Assembly: GCF_034092375.1 (NCBI RefSeq)
Contig: NZ_CP139302.1
Coordinates: 1,488,001-1,552,000, forward strand
Length of the DNA stretch: 64,000 nt
Direction: 5' to 3'
Origin: Prochlorococcus sp. MIT 1300
Lineage (GTDB): Bacteria; Cyanobacteriota; Cyanobacteriia; PCC-6307; Cyanobiaceae
How positions within the stretch are numbered: position 1 is the first letter of the stretch; each line of letters starts with the position of its first letter. The notes below the pieces were generated by a model. That model made no database searches and was not told where the DNA came from. It saw nothing but the letters and a program-made list of their open reading frames with translations. A program made the translations under genes and the position numbers. Positions 20,999 through 30,586 of the stretch are shown one piece after another.

Positions 20999-21930
20999 TG
21001 TTACTTAGATCAATAGTCTCCATTGCTTTTGTTAGTTGCATATCAATGCTTTTGATATGGCTTATTAGAGATCGTAAATATCAATCTATAAATACGGTCG
21101 CGACTGCTTATGACAAGTGGACTAAAGATCAGTTGCTTGAAAGATTGTGGGGCGAGCATATACACCTTGGCTTTTATGATGCCTCTTCCCAAAAGATGGA
21201 TTTTCGAGAGGCAAAAGTTGCTTTTGTGCACAAGTTGGTCCAGTGGAGTGGTTTGGATCAATTGCCCAAAGGCTCCAGGATTTTGGATGTTGGATGTGGT
21301 ATTGGTGGGTCTACTAGAATCCTTGCCAAGGATTATGGCTTTGAAATTATAGGAATAAGCATTAGTTCTGCTCAGGTTAGACGTGCTTCTGAACTCACAT
21401 CAGATCAATTAACTTGTAGTTTCCAGGTAATGGATGCATTGGATTTGAACTTTCCTGAAAGTACTTTTGATGGTGTTTGGAGTGTTGAAGTAGGCCCACA
21501 TATTCAAGATAAACAGAAGTATGCAGATGAGTTGTTGCGGGTTTTACGGCCAGGGGGTGTTTTAGCAGTTGCTGATTGGAATAAACGTAATTTACAAGAT
21601 GGGGAGATTGTTGGGATTGAAAAGTGGGTTATGCGCCAGTTATTAAACCAATGGGCTCACCCTGAATTTGCAAGCATTTCGGGCTTTAAAATGAATCTTT
21701 TAAGAAGTCCTTTTTGCGGAGGTGGAGTAGATACTGAGGACTGGACACGAGCAACACTACCTTCATGGAATGAGTCGATCATGGAAGGGATTCGTAGGCC
21801 TAAAGCTGTATTTGGTTTAGGCCTATTTTCAGTAATTAAAGGTCTTCGAGAAATACCTACGATTTTACTTATGAGATGGGCTTTTGCGAAAGGACTGATG
21901 CGTTTTGGGGTATTTCGTTCTCGTGGCTAG
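20998..21930 (+). CDS. MPBQ/MSBQ-type methyltransferase (tocopherol/plastoquinone pathway)
   Basis: An SAM-dependent methyltransferase of 310 residues. After an N-terminal membrane helix (SIVSIAFVSCISMLLIWLI) come TVATAYDKWTKDQLLERLWGEH, the SAM motif ILDVGCGIGGSTRILAK, GVWSVEVGPHIQDK and LRVLRPGGVLAVADWN, and a C-terminus EIPTILLMRWAFAKGLMRFGVF. This layout matches, from memory, Synechocystis Slr0418, the 2-methyl-6-phytyl-benzoquinol methyltransferase, more closely than gamma-tocopherol methyltransferase. It would act at the thylakoid or inner envelope membrane in making tocopherol and plastoquinone. The ATG overlaps the upstream stop; a TTG one codon earlier is also possible. No promoter space separates it from the Lon-domain gene. 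Confidence 0.85.
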   Translation: MLLRSIVSIAFVSCISMLLIWLIRDRKYQSINTVATAYDKWTKDQLLERLWGEHIHLGFYDASSQKMDFREAKVAFVHKLVQWSGLDQLPKGSRILDVGCGIGGSTRILAKDYGFEIIGISISSAQVRRASELTSDQLTCSFQVMDALDLNFPESTFDGVWSVEVGPHIQDKQKYADELLRVLRPGGVLAVADWNKRNLQDGEIVGIEKWVMRQLLNQWAHPEFASISGFKMNLLRSPFCGGGVDTEDWTRATLPSWNESIMEGIRRPKAVFGLGLFSVIKGLREIPTILLMRWAFAKGLMRFGVFRSRG

Positions 21931-21940
21931 TTTTTTGACT

Positions 21941-22783
21941 TTAAATCATTTGATCGCTTGGGTATGCCCCAAAATTAGCAAGATGTTCACATAAGGGATC
22001 TAAACTTTGCAGAAGTTCCACAAGCAAATGATCTATTTGGTTTGGTAATTCAACATCTACAAAGAACACATATTCACCTAGTTCTCTTTTCGAAGGTCGC
22101 GATTCTATACGACTCATGTTTAGACCTAATTTGGCTATACATTTTAGGGCTTTGAGCAGAGCCCCTGGGGAATTGGCATGCAGAGAAAAGGCAATGCTTG
22201 CAATATCCGCTTTTCTTGATGGCTCATCATGAGAGAGAAGAAGGAAGCGAGTCCTGTTTCCTGGTAAGTCATTTATAGGGAAAGCTAGCTCTAACAGTCC
22301 CATAGGATTGCCTGAATTTTTTGAAGCTATGGCAGCCCTGAATTTGCTGCCTTTGATCATTCGTACTGCATCTGCTGTTGAGGTGGTTGGCAACTGAAGT
22401 GCATTAGGTAAATGCTTGCTTAGCCAACCGCTACATTGAGCGAGTGCTTGTGGGTGAGAGAGAACTTCAGAAATCTCCTGGATTTGACCACTACCTATTA
22501 AGGAATGTTGGATGGGTATTACTAAGGCTCTTTGAATAAAGAGTTCAGGATATAACCAGAGTGCATCAAGGCTTGCCGTTACTCCTCCTTCTACCGAATT
22601 TTCTATAGGGATTACTGCTCCATCACAATTTTTTTTTGCAACATGCTCTACTACAGAGTGCAATCCTTGACAGGGCACCAGTTCAATTTCTTGCAGTCCT
22701 TCCAGTTCTGCCAAGGAAATAGCAGCCTTCTCGGCGTAGGTCCCCTCAGGACCTAGAAAAGCTAAGCGTTTAAGCATTCTCAT
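21941..22783 (-). CDS. pheA: Prephenate dehydratase
   Basis: This enzyme turns prephenate into phenylpyruvate in phenylalanine synthesis. The 280-residue, stand-alone form has the catalytic domain (LAFLGPEGTYAEKAA, PIENSVEGGVTASLD, TSTADAVRMI and the hallmark NRTRFLLLS), then an ACT regulatory domain (SPGALLKALKCIAKLGLNMSRIESRP), where ESRP is part of the phenylalanine-binding site, so feedback inhibition is expected. No chorismate mutase domain is fused. The start is ATG 22783; ATG 22777 two codons on is equally plausible. It is convergent with the methyltransferase gene, 10 bases away, and divergent from the DUF1997 gene. Confidence 0.96.
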   Translation of the reverse strand: MRMLKRLAFLGPEGTYAEKAAISLAELEGLQEIELVPCQGLHSVVEHVAKKNCDGAVIPIENSVEGGVTASLDALWLYPELFIQRALVIPIQHSLIGSGQIQEISEVLSHPQALAQCSGWLSKHLPNALQLPTTSTADAVRMIKGSKFRAAIASKNSGNPMGLLELAFPINDLPGNRTRFLLLSHDEPSRKADIASIAFSLHANSPGALLKALKCIAKLGLNMSRIESRPSKRELGEYVFFVDVELPNQIDHLLVELLQSLDPLCEHLANFGAYPSDQMI

Positions 22784-22830
22784 TTTCTAGCAGAAAGGCC
22801 GATAAAATCATTAAGCGTTACCCGCCGGTT

Positions 22831-23355
22831 ATGTCTCTGGCGTTCAGAGCCTGTCAGAAATTAGATTTACCGTTCAGAGACAATGTTGAACGGTTGCCTG
22901 ATTACTTGCTTCAGCAGGAGAGAGTAGTTGGTGCAATGCTTGATTCGAAAAAACTTACTCTTCTAGGCCCAGGCAGCTATCGATATACCGTAACTAGCCT
23001 GCAGGTTTTTCAATTACAAGTGAATCCAGTAGTTTCTATAGGAGTTGTTAATTGCGAGGATGGCAAGCTCAGAATGCATGCCACTGATAGTGAGTTGAAA
23101 GGCTTGGGCTTGGTAGATGATTTTGTTCTTGGTTTGGAGGCTACCCTAGAAGCCACCCAAAAAGGACTTGAGGGCGAAGCTCTTCTCTCGGTAACAGTTA
23201 GTCAGCCTCCTTTATTAAGACTAATTCCCGCTTCAGTTCTAGAAAGCACTGGTCGTTCAATATTAAATGGCATTTTATTAGGAATTAAAGCAAGAGTTGG
23301 GCAGCAACTTGTGGAAGACTTTGAAGATTGGTGTCGTGAATCATCAAAAAGTTAA
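22831..23355 (+). CDS. DUF1997 family protein
   Basis: A 174-residue protein of the DUF1997 family found in cyanobacteria and plants, without a known function. The pattern [39 protein letters not shown] and the C-terminal [22 protein letters not shown] with a helix of charged residues is characteristic. No signal peptide or membrane segment is seen. It starts at ATG 22831, 47 bases from the divergent pheA start, and its last four bases overlap the end of rnhB on the other strand. Identification comes from pattern recall. Confidence 0.8.
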   Translation: MSLAFRACQKLDLPFRDNVERLPDYLLQQERVVGAMLDSKKLTLLGPGSYRYTVTSLQVFQLQVNPVVSIGVVNCEDGKLRMHATDSELKGLGLVDDFVLGLEATLEATQKGLEGEALLSVTVSQPPLLRLIPASVLESTGRSILNGILLGIKARVGQQLVEDFEDWCRESSKS

Positions 23356-23963
23356 CTGATAACTTTATTGAGTTTTTTTTGGTTATAGAGCTTTTTTAGA
23401 AATGTCTTTCTATGCAATGAAGTTGCTCCTAATGTAAGTAATGAACTTCTATGTAAGGCTGTGCCATAGCCAACGTGTTTTTCTAGCCCATATTTGGGAA
23501 ATTGATTTGATAGCCGCTTGATTAATTCGTCTCTTGATTGTTTTGCAAGAACACTGGCTGCGGAGATTGCAATGTTAGAACTATCTCCATTGACTATGGT
23601 TTTTTGAGGCCCTTCCCAATTACTGATAGGTAATATTCCATCCACAAGTACAAGGTCAATTGGCTCGGAGATTTTTTGTAGGGCTCTTATCATTGCTGTT
23701 TCGGTAGCAAGTCTTATGCCGAAGGTATCAATCTCTCTGGCAGAAGCTTGTCCAAGGCCCCAAGCTGTAGACAACTTTTCAATTTTAGGCACTAGAAATG
23801 CTCTATGTTTTTTGGACATAGCTTTACTATCAGTAAGCCCTAAGTCTTGTAGGGTTTTCCTGGCAGTCTCATTTAAAACAACTGCACCTGCGAAGACAGG
23901 CCCAAATAAACAGCCGCGTCCAACTTCATCTACGCCAGCTATTTTTTGGGATTGAGAGATCAT
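23352..23963 (-). CDS. rnhB: Ribonuclease HII
   Basis: RNase HII cleaves RNA in RNA-DNA hybrids and removes single ribonucleotides from DNA. The 203-residue protein opens with [23 protein letters not shown], giving the catalytic D12 and E13, followed by [18 protein letters not shown] and [12 protein letters not shown], whose aspartate completes the metal site. It begins one base beyond the end of the RNase E gene and shares its direction, so the two RNases are co-transcribed. The last bases overlap the DUF1997 stop. Confidence 0.97.
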   Translation of the reverse strand: MISQSQKIAGVDEVGRGCLFGPVFAGAVVLNETARKTLQDLGLTDSKAMSKKHRAFLVPKIEKLSTAWGLGQASAREIDTFGIRLATETAMIRALQKISEPIDLVLVDGILPISNWEGPQKTIVNGDSSNIAISAASVLAKQSRDELIKRLSNQFPKYGLEKHVGYGTALHRSSLLTLGATSLHRKTFLKKLYNQKKLNKVIS

Positions 23964-23964
23964 C

Positions 23965-25875
23965 TCAATTTGCTGCTGAAGAACGTCTTCTTCGTCGACG
24001 AGGATCCTCAGGTTCAGGAGCAGATTGATTCTCAGGAGAAGGGCTTTGCGTTGAAGCTTCTTCAGATGTGTCTTTATCTTCTAGTGGTGTAATTTCTACG
24101 CTTAGAGCATGTTTATTTTCTTCTGCTTGTTCTAATCTTTCTTTTTCGATTGAGTCAGCATTTGCTGCAGTTGATGCTTCTGGTATTGAACGATTTGTTC
24201 CACGCCCACTATTCCTTCCTCTACGTCTCTTCCTATTTGAAATTGTTGAGAGATCTTGTCTAGCTTCTTCAAGTATTTGCTCAGTACTTTCCCCTGGTCT
24301 AATCACTCTTACCACTAGGTTCTCACTGTCTGGAGTTGGGTCTAGAAGCAGAGCTGGACTAAGTCCCAACGCACTAAAAACTATCTCTTCTTGTTCATTC
24401 ATTTCTACTGGAATGATATCAGGTTCTTGGCGGTTGTTATTTACTTCTGAAGAAGAATTTTCTTCTTGGTTCTCATTGCTACTGCCTGTGGCTTCGAGGC
24501 TGCTTTCTAAGGTGGAGAGCTCGTTTGGAGATCGGCTACGACCCCCACGTTTGCGGCGAATATTATTACTTTCAAGTGAATTTTGCAAGTCAAATTTTAT
24601 TGAACTAGTTGACTTAACAAGGCCAGCTTCTTGCACTATTGGCTTCGCTAATTCGTCACCAGGTAGAACACTGGTAAGACCTAGCCCATGACAGTGAGGA
24701 CAAGACTTGCCAAAAAGTTCATATATATTTTGCCCTTGTCTCTTTCGAGTAAGCTCAACAAGGCCTAGTTCAGTAAGTTGTGCAATTTGAGGTCGTGCTG
24801 AGTCGTCTTTTACTGCTGATGTGAAATGTTCTAGTAATTGCAGCTGATCTCGTCTTGACTCCATATCTATAAAATCAATAATTATGACTCCCCCGATGTT
24901 CCTAAGTTTAAGTTGTCTTGCGATTTCTATTGCGGCCTCACAGTTGGTCCAAAGTACGGTCTCTCTTGCATTCGCTGAGCGTGTAAAAGAACCAGAATTG
25001 ACATCAATAACGGTTAAAGCTTCCGTTGGCTCAATAATTACGTATCCACCAGAGGGCAGGTCTACTCTTGGTCTTAGAGCATCTTGAATAGCTGAATTAA
25101 TTCTAAAATGCTCTAGAAGACTATTAGATCCAGAATGCGCTTCTACTAATGTATTTGGGCTGTCTTGCTCAAGAAAATTACTTACTCGTTCAATAGCATT
25201 TGGATTATCTAGAATAACTCTGACTAAATCTGGACAGATATGATCACGGAGTATTCGGTAAATAAAATCCTCATCACGATTTAAAAGTATTGGAGGTTCA
25301 GATAGCTCTGCAGCTTGTTGAATTGCTTCCCATTGTTTAAGTAGGCATTCAAGATCATCGATAAGTAAGTCATCGCTAATTCCCTCTGCTTCTGTTCTAA
25401 CTAATAGGCCAGTCGCTGGAGGCTTAACTAGAACTCCAAGTGCTCTTAATCGGTTCCTTTCCCCTTCAGAACTAATCTTCCTGGATATATTTACACCTTG
25501 ACCATGAGGTTGAAGGACTAAATATCTTCCTGGGAGAGCAAGATTTCCTGTAAGACGAGGCCCTTTTGTGCCAGTTGGCTCTTTCATGACTTGAACCAAC
25601 ACTTTTTGGCGCGGTTCAAGCAATTCAGTAATTCCTGCAGCACTCTTCTTCAGACGAAGAGGGCCTAGATCACTGACATGAATAAATCCGTTTTTTTCAC
25701 TTTCACCAATATTGACAAAGGCTGCATCAATACCTGGCAGGACGTTTTCCACTGTGCCGAGGTAGACATCCCCAATTTGATAGCGCCCTTGAGCAACGAT
25801 CAATTCATCTACTCGTTCATCGGTGAGCAATGCTGCGATACGCAACTGCTCCGCGATAACAATTTGTTTGGGCAT
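23965..25875 (-). CDS. rne: Ribonuclease E/G
   Basis: RNase E is the main endonuclease for mRNA decay and rRNA processing. The start at ATG 25875 (636 aa, [17 protein letters not shown]) is preferred to the earlier frame opening at 25914. An S1 domain ([26 protein letters not shown]) and the DNase-I-like catalytic region ([25 protein letters not shown]) are followed by the zinc-link CPHCHGLG. The C-terminal 200 residues are low-complexity and charged and end [12 protein letters not shown], containing the nonapeptide RRRRRRSSA described in cyanobacteria as the polynucleotide phosphorylase contact. The gene has a 265-base upstream region, likely a long leader. It is followed directly by rnhB. 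Confidence 0.96.
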   Translation of the reverse strand: MPKQIVIAEQLRIAALLTDERVDELIVAQGRYQIGDVYLGTVENVLPGIDAAFVNIGESEKNGFIHVSDLGPLRLKKSAAGITELLEPRQKVLVQVMKEPTGTKGPRLTGNLALPGRYLVLQPHGQGVNISRKISSEGERNRLRALGVLVKPPATGLLVRTEAEGISDDLLIDDLECLLKQWEAIQQAAELSEPPILLNRDEDFIYRILRDHICPDLVRVILDNPNAIERVSNFLEQDSPNTLVEAHSGSNSLLEHFRINSAIQDALRPRVDLPSGGYVIIEPTEALTVIDVNSGSFTRSANARETVLWTNCEAAIEIARQLKLRNIGGVIIIDFIDMESRRDQLQLLEHFTSAVKDDSARPQIAQLTELGLVELTRKRQGQNIYELFGKSCPHCHGLGLTSVLPGDELAKPIVQEAGLVKSTSSIKFDLQNSLESNNIRRKRGGRSRSPNELSTLESSLEATGSSNENQEENSSSEVNNNRQEPDIIPVEMNEQEEIVFSALGLSPALLLDPTPDSENLVVRVIRPGESTEQILEEARQDLSTISNRKRRRGRNSGRGTNRSIPEASTAANADSIEKERLEQAEENKHALSVEITPLEDKDTSEEASTQSPSPENQSAPEPEDPRRRRRRSSAAN

Positions 25876-26141
25876 AGAAAAGAAGGTGAGAAGCCCTACT
25901 TGGCTATTTACCAATCAATCGCCTTCAGACGCACTGTTGAAGGCTTAGCTAATGGTTTTCAACCAGAAGGTTGTTCAATAAATACACGGAGTCGAAGCTC
26001 CTATGATTTGCCGGTTACTTACCCGGAAACGTCGTACCGGAATGAGTAATGAAGCTGTTGGCCTAGCTTTTCTCGAGTGTGGGTTGAGAAGGCCTGTGAT
26101 TGCCAAGTCGCATTTTGCTAGCTACTCGGCCTACGTCAACA

Positions 26142-28847
26142 CTAGCATTTTATTAATCTCAGCTTTTCTCTTTTAACATCATTGACTCGTATTGGTTGGT
26201 TTAGATTTTCTCCTATCCAATGTCTTATATGGTCAGGTTTCAGGCTCCGGCCTAATTTATCGATTTGTGCGTCTAGTTGCAGGTTTACTCCGCGATAAGC
26301 ATTCTTCTGCTCGTTTTTGTCTATAAAACAATTGAGTTGAATCGAACGAAGTACTGAACGACAGTCTCGTTCGCGAGGCCTTCCTTTTTTATCTTTGTCT
26401 TTCCATATGAGTTGAGTTGATTTGAGGATAGATTTGATTGCATTTTCCCATTCAAGAGCTGTTGGGTAATGACTTGTTTCTACTTCGAGGTTGAAATTCC
26501 ACAATGCCCCATCTAGTTCTTGCGATAGGCTTTTGCTTTTTAAAGGTATCTTGATTGCATTTTGCAGTACTAATCCTTGCGGTAGCTTCGATTGAAGTTC
26601 TGTTTGTACAAAATGGGCATCAACATATTTGGTGAATTCAATATCCATTAGTTCCTGGAATGCCTGAACTCCTAGAGGGAGTGCTAGGGCAATTTGTAAT
26701 CGTGGTAATGGGTGGTAGCCACCCGTGAAACTTACTGGCAGATTGCTTCTCCTAAGTGCACGTTCGAATAGTCGCACCATGTCGAGATGACTTAAAAAAG
26801 ACATGGCTCCAGTTTTGGAGAAACGAAGGCGAATTTTGCAAGCTCGTTCACTGGGAGGAGCTTTTACCTTTAGTTTTGCTGGAATTGGTGGAGGCGGGAT
26901 TATTTCATTGTGACCTAGCTCTGGGCCACAAACGCCACAGCTGCTACAAGCTCCAAATGAACAATCAGGTATTACAGATCCTTGAATTGCTCGTTGAAGA
27001 TCCTTTGATAACCAGTCTTTCTCCACCCCACTATCAATGTGATCCCATGGAAGTGCTTGGGCACAAAACTGTTCTAATTGTTCATGTTTAAGAGCCTTGA
27101 CTGAGTTCCAGTTACCGAGCTCAATATCCCTGTATTGGCCTTCCAGATTGGCAGATTTTATTGCTTTATTCCAAGCTGCATATGCCTTGTCAAGTGATTC
27201 AAACCATGAGTCCATTCCTGCACCAGCCTTCCATGCTGCTTCAATAACAGGTGCAAGTTTTCTATCTCCACGCCCTACGAAATCCTCCATTGCAGAGATA
27301 CGAACATCCGTGAAGTTTGCTTTTATACCTTTTAAGAGCCTTAATGCCTGGCGAAGGATTTGTTGTCTTCGTTCAAATTCAGTTGTAGAGACGCTATGCC
27401 ATTGGAAAGGTGTATGAGGTTTTGGGGTGAAATTGCTAATAGTTATGTTTAGTTTTAGTTGGCCTAGGTCCTTACATTTTTGTTGGAGCATTTTGCAGGT
27501 TTCGGAAATGCCGAGCACGTCTGAATCATTTTCTCCTGGCAGACCAATCATGAAATATAATTTGACTTTTTTGAATCCATTTACCATTGCTTTGCGGATA
27601 CCTTTAAGTAGCTCATCGTCCGTCAGCCCTTTGTTTACAATATCTCTTAGGCGTTGAGTGCCTGCTTCTGGCGCGAAGGTTAAACTGCCTTGCCTTGCCC
27701 CTCCTACTATATGAGCAATATCATCATCAAATCTATCAACTCGTTGACTTGGAAGCTGCAAAGTTACATTTTTGTTGGCTAGTCGATTGCGAAGTTGAAC
27801 TCCTACTGAAGGCAGTGAAAGATAATCACTACAACTTAAAGAAAGTAGTGAAAAGTCACTGTAACCTGTTTTTTTCATACCTTCTTCTACTGCATCTATT
27901 ACGGCATCTGGATCAACATCTCGTGCGGGCCTAGTTAACATTCCTGGCTGACAGAAACGGCATCCTCGAGTACATCCTCGTCTTATTTCAATTGTTAACC
28001 TGTCATGGACGGTTTCAATATTTGGTACCAATCCCATCGCGTATTTTGGCATTGGTGTTGCGACTCTTCTGAGTATTCGTTTAGGCAAGGAATCATCCTT
28101 GGGGATTATTGTTACTCCATCTTTGCTTAGTAGATATAGTGAGGGTACATATACTCCAGGAACATGGGCTAATTCTCGTAAAGTTTCTGATCTAGATAGT
28201 TTTAGCTTCTTTGAGTATGAAACTATTAACCCAATTTCGGGTAATAGTTCTTCTCCGTCTCCTAGCGCGATGAAATCAAAAAAAGCTGAATATGGCTCTG
28301 GATTACTCGTCGCTGTTGGCCCACCGGCAAATATTAATGGAGGAGAGTTGGGATCATTGAGTGGAAGATCACCACGTTGATGTGAGTAGAGAGCTATTTG
28401 GGCCAGATCAAGCATCTCTAAAATGTTTGTGGCTCCAAGCTCATAACTCAGGCTGAAACCCAAAATATCAAAAGCGATCAGTGGTCTTCGACTTTCAACA
28501 GCAAATAACTTCTCTTTGGATTCGCGAAGTCTTTTTGAGAGGTCTGCAGCAGGTAGATATGCGCGATCACAGAGTTGGTTCGGGATTGAGTTCAGAATTG
28601 AATAAAGAATGATATGTCCAAGATTGCTTGCGCCCACTTCATAAAGCTCTGGGTAAGTTAGTGCCCAGCGCACTGTTGCTTTATCCCAGTTATGTGGCTC
28701 TACGCCAAGTTCATTGCCTATATAACGAGCTGGCTTGTGTATTCCAGTATCTACTAACTTCTCAAAGGCGACAGGCTTGGATAGGTGGTTTTCAAATGCT
28801 TGGTTTTTTGAGGTAGGACTCACTGTTAAAACTTTCCCTTGCTTCAT
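26142..28847 (-). CDS. B12-binding-like radical SAM protein fused to DUF2344
   Basis: A 901-residue fusion protein. Residues about 30-620 belong to the TIGR03960-type radical SAM family: a Rossmann-like N-terminal part (ILGFSLSYELGATNILEMLDLA, IFAGGPTATSNPEPYSAFFD), then the cluster motif RRGCTRGCRFCQPG and SLTFAPEAGTQRLRD. A cysteine-rich linker CSFGACSSCGVCG leads into a DUF2344 (TIGR03936) domain, IRLRFSKTGAMSFLSHLDMVRLFERALRR. The substrate is unknown; fusions like this are common in bacteria. The start at ATG 28847 is chosen because the longer frame opening at 28916 abuts the divergent dapL start and leaves no promoter. It ends at TAG 26142. Confidence 0.87.
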   Translation of the reverse strand: MKQGKVLTVSPTSKNQAFENHLSKPVAFEKLVDTGIHKPARYIGNELGVEPHNWDKATVRWALTYPELYEVGASNLGHIILYSILNSIPNQLCDRAYLPAADLSKRLRESKEKLFAVESRRPLIAFDILGFSLSYELGATNILEMLDLAQIALYSHQRGDLPLNDPNSPPLIFAGGPTATSNPEPYSAFFDFIALGDGEELLPEIGLIVSYSKKLKLSRSETLRELAHVPGVYVPSLYLLSKDGVTIIPKDDSLPKRILRRVATPMPKYAMGLVPNIETVHDRLTIEIRRGCTRGCRFCQPGMLTRPARDVDPDAVIDAVEEGMKKTGYSDFSLLSLSCSDYLSLPSVGVQLRNRLANKNVTLQLPSQRVDRFDDDIAHIVGGARQGSLTFAPEAGTQRLRDIVNKGLTDDELLKGIRKAMVNGFKKVKLYFMIGLPGENDSDVLGISETCKMLQQKCKDLGQLKLNITISNFTPKPHTPFQWHSVSTTEFERRQQILRQALRLLKGIKANFTDVRISAMEDFVGRGDRKLAPVIEAAWKAGAGMDSWFESLDKAYAAWNKAIKSANLEGQYRDIELGNWNSVKALKHEQLEQFCAQALPWDHIDSGVEKDWLSKDLQRAIQGSVIPDCSFGACSSCGVCGPELGHNEIIPPPPIPAKLKVKAPPSERACKIRLRFSKTGAMSFLSHLDMVRLFERALRRSNLPVSFTGGYHPLPRLQIALALPLGVQAFQELMDIEFTKYVDAHFVQTELQSKLPQGLVLQNAIKIPLKSKSLSQELDGALWNFNLEVETSHYPTALEWENAIKSILKSTQLIWKDKDKKGRPRERDCRSVLRSIQLNCFIDKNEQKNAYRGVNLQLDAQIDKLGRSLKPDHIRHWIGENLNQPIRVNDVKREKLRLIKC

Positions 28848-28916
28848 GGTATTGACGAACTGACCACATAAGTACCCTTTGCATAGCAAGATGATTGCTG
28901 AACTTGCAGCATTCAA

Positions 28917-30143
28917 GTGGTACAGGTCAACGACAATTACCTAAAACTCAAGGCAGGCTATCTTTTCCCCGAGATAGCTCGCAGAGTTAAGGCCTTTAGT
29001 GCAAATAATCCTGATGCTCAATTGATTCGTTTGGGCATAGGCGATGTCACAGAACCATTGCCTAAAGCTTGTAGAGAAGCGATGAAGGTTGCAATTGATG
29101 ACATGGGAACGGTTGAAGGTTTTCATGGCTACGGCCCAGAACAGGGTTATTCCTGGTTGAGGGAGAAAATTGCTAAGCATGACTATCAGGCCAGGGGCTG
29201 TGAAATAGTCGCGGATGAAATCTTTGTGTCCGATGGCTCGAAATGTGACAGTAGCAATATTTTGGACATTCTTGGTTTTGGAAATCGAATAGCTGTTACT
29301 GATCCTGTATATCCAGTATATGTAGATAGCAATGTTATGGCAGGAAATACGGGGCCAGCCCAAAAGTCAGGTCGTTATGATGGACTAATTTATCTGCCAA
29401 TTAGTGCGGAGAATAATTTTCAAGCAAGTTTACCTGAAGAGAAGGTTGATATAATTTATCTTTGTTTTCCCAATAATCCAACAGGTGCTGTATGTAGCAA
29501 GGAAGAACTGGCGAAGTGGATAGCCTATGCAAAGAGTAATGATGCTCTTATCCTTTTTGATGCAGCCTATGAAGCATTTATTCAAGATGAGAATCTTCCG
29601 CATTCAATTTATGAGGTTGAAGGGGCCCGTGAGTGTGCAATTGAGTTTCGTTCTTTCTCTAAGAATGCGGGATTTACAGGCACAAGATGTGCCTTTACAG
29701 TGATACCAAAAAGTCTGTCTGGTATAGGTATTGGTGGTAAGTATGTTGATCTATGGAGCCTCTGGAATCGTAGGCAAAGTACTAAATTTAATGGTGTTAG
29801 TTATATTATTCAACGTGGTGCAGAAGCTGTTTATTCACCTGAAGGAAGCTTGCAAGTGAAGGAATTAGTAGCCTTTTATATGCAAAATGCAAATATAATT
29901 TGTAGCGAACTTTCGAATGCAGGTTTTTCAGTATTTGGAGGTAAACATGCACCATATGTTTGGCTCAGGGTCCCTGATGGAATGGATTCATGGGGTTTCT
30001 TTGACGACCTTTTGACAAAGGTCAATGTGGTTGGCACCCCGGGTAGTGGCTTTGGTTTTTCTGGTGAAGGATATTTCCGACTTTCAGCGTTTAATAGTCG
30101 GGCTAATGTTGAAGAGGCTATGCGACGTATATCTTCCTTATGA
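28917..30143 (+). CDS. dapL: LL-diaminopimelate aminotransferase
   Basis: DapL converts tetrahydrodipicolinate to LL-diaminopimelate in one step, for lysine and peptidoglycan synthesis, in cyanobacteria and plants. The 408-residue PLP fold I protein begins [21 protein letters not shown] and has [31 protein letters not shown] and [12 protein letters not shown], with the PLP lysine in [18 protein letters not shown]. The start is GTG 28917; there is no strong ribosome-binding site. It is divergent from the radical SAM gene with 69 bases between them. Confidence 0.97.
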   Translation: MVQVNDNYLKLKAGYLFPEIARRVKAFSANNPDAQLIRLGIGDVTEPLPKACREAMKVAIDDMGTVEGFHGYGPEQGYSWLREKIAKHDYQARGCEIVADEIFVSDGSKCDSSNILDILGFGNRIAVTDPVYPVYVDSNVMAGNTGPAQKSGRYDGLIYLPISAENNFQASLPEEKVDIIYLCFPNNPTGAVCSKEELAKWIAYAKSNDALILFDAAYEAFIQDENLPHSIYEVEGARECAIEFRSFSKNAGFTGTRCAFTVIPKSLSGIGIGGKYVDLWSLWNRRQSTKFNGVSYIIQRGAEAVYSPEGSLQVKELVAFYMQNANIICSELSNAGFSVFGGKHAPYVWLRVPDGMDSWGFFDDLLTKVNVVGTPGSGFGFSGEGYFRLSAFNSRANVEEAMRRISSL

Positions 30144-30215
30144 GGTCTCTCTGGAGTTCAGTAATTTGGTTTGATCCGCTAGCCATCTAGATTGTCTTGT
30201 AGATAATTCCTGAGC

Positions 30216-30530
30216 ATGTCCGTTGACACCCCGATTCGGAGTCCCGGTGGTGCTGCTGTGATTGAGAAGCAGACTGAAAGGATCCGAAAGCCGTCACCGC
30301 TTTATAAAGTCTTACTTCACAATGACCCGGTAAACACTATGGAATTTGTGGTGCTTACTCTTCGCCAAGTTGTCCCTCAGCTTAGTGAGCAAGATGCTAT
30401 GGCTGTCATGCTTGAAGCACATCAGACAGGCGTTGGTCTTGTCATTGTCTGTGATTTGGAACCCGCAGAGTTTTATTCCGAGACATTAAAGGGGAAAGGC
30501 CTAACCAGCACAATTGAACCAGAAAACTGA
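30216..30530 (+). CDS. clpS: ClpS protease adaptor
   Basis: ClpS passes N-end-rule substrates to the Clp protease. The 104-residue protein has a short disordered N-terminus and the core PLYKVLLHNDPVNTMEFVVLTL, with the HND motif that contacts the substrate N-terminus, then AVMLEAHQTGVGLVIVCD, the helix that binds the ClpC N-domain. It starts at ATG 30216, 72 bases after dapL. Cyanobacteria can have two ClpS paralogues, and this one resembles the standard form. Confidence 0.96.
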   Translation: MSVDTPIRSPGGAAVIEKQTERIRKPSPLYKVLLHNDPVNTMEFVVLTLRQVVPQLSEQDAMAVMLEAHQTGVGLVIVCDLEPAEFYSETLKGKGLTSTIEPEN

Positions 30531-30586
30531 AAAACCTTTCATTTGCCACTTTTTGGACTTCTTGGCTCTCCATTAGGCCTCGATGG

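Noticed and set aside
25678-26049. 123-codon ORF antisense to the start of rne
   Set aside because: It mirrors the rne N-terminus and leader; the product has no recognisable features.
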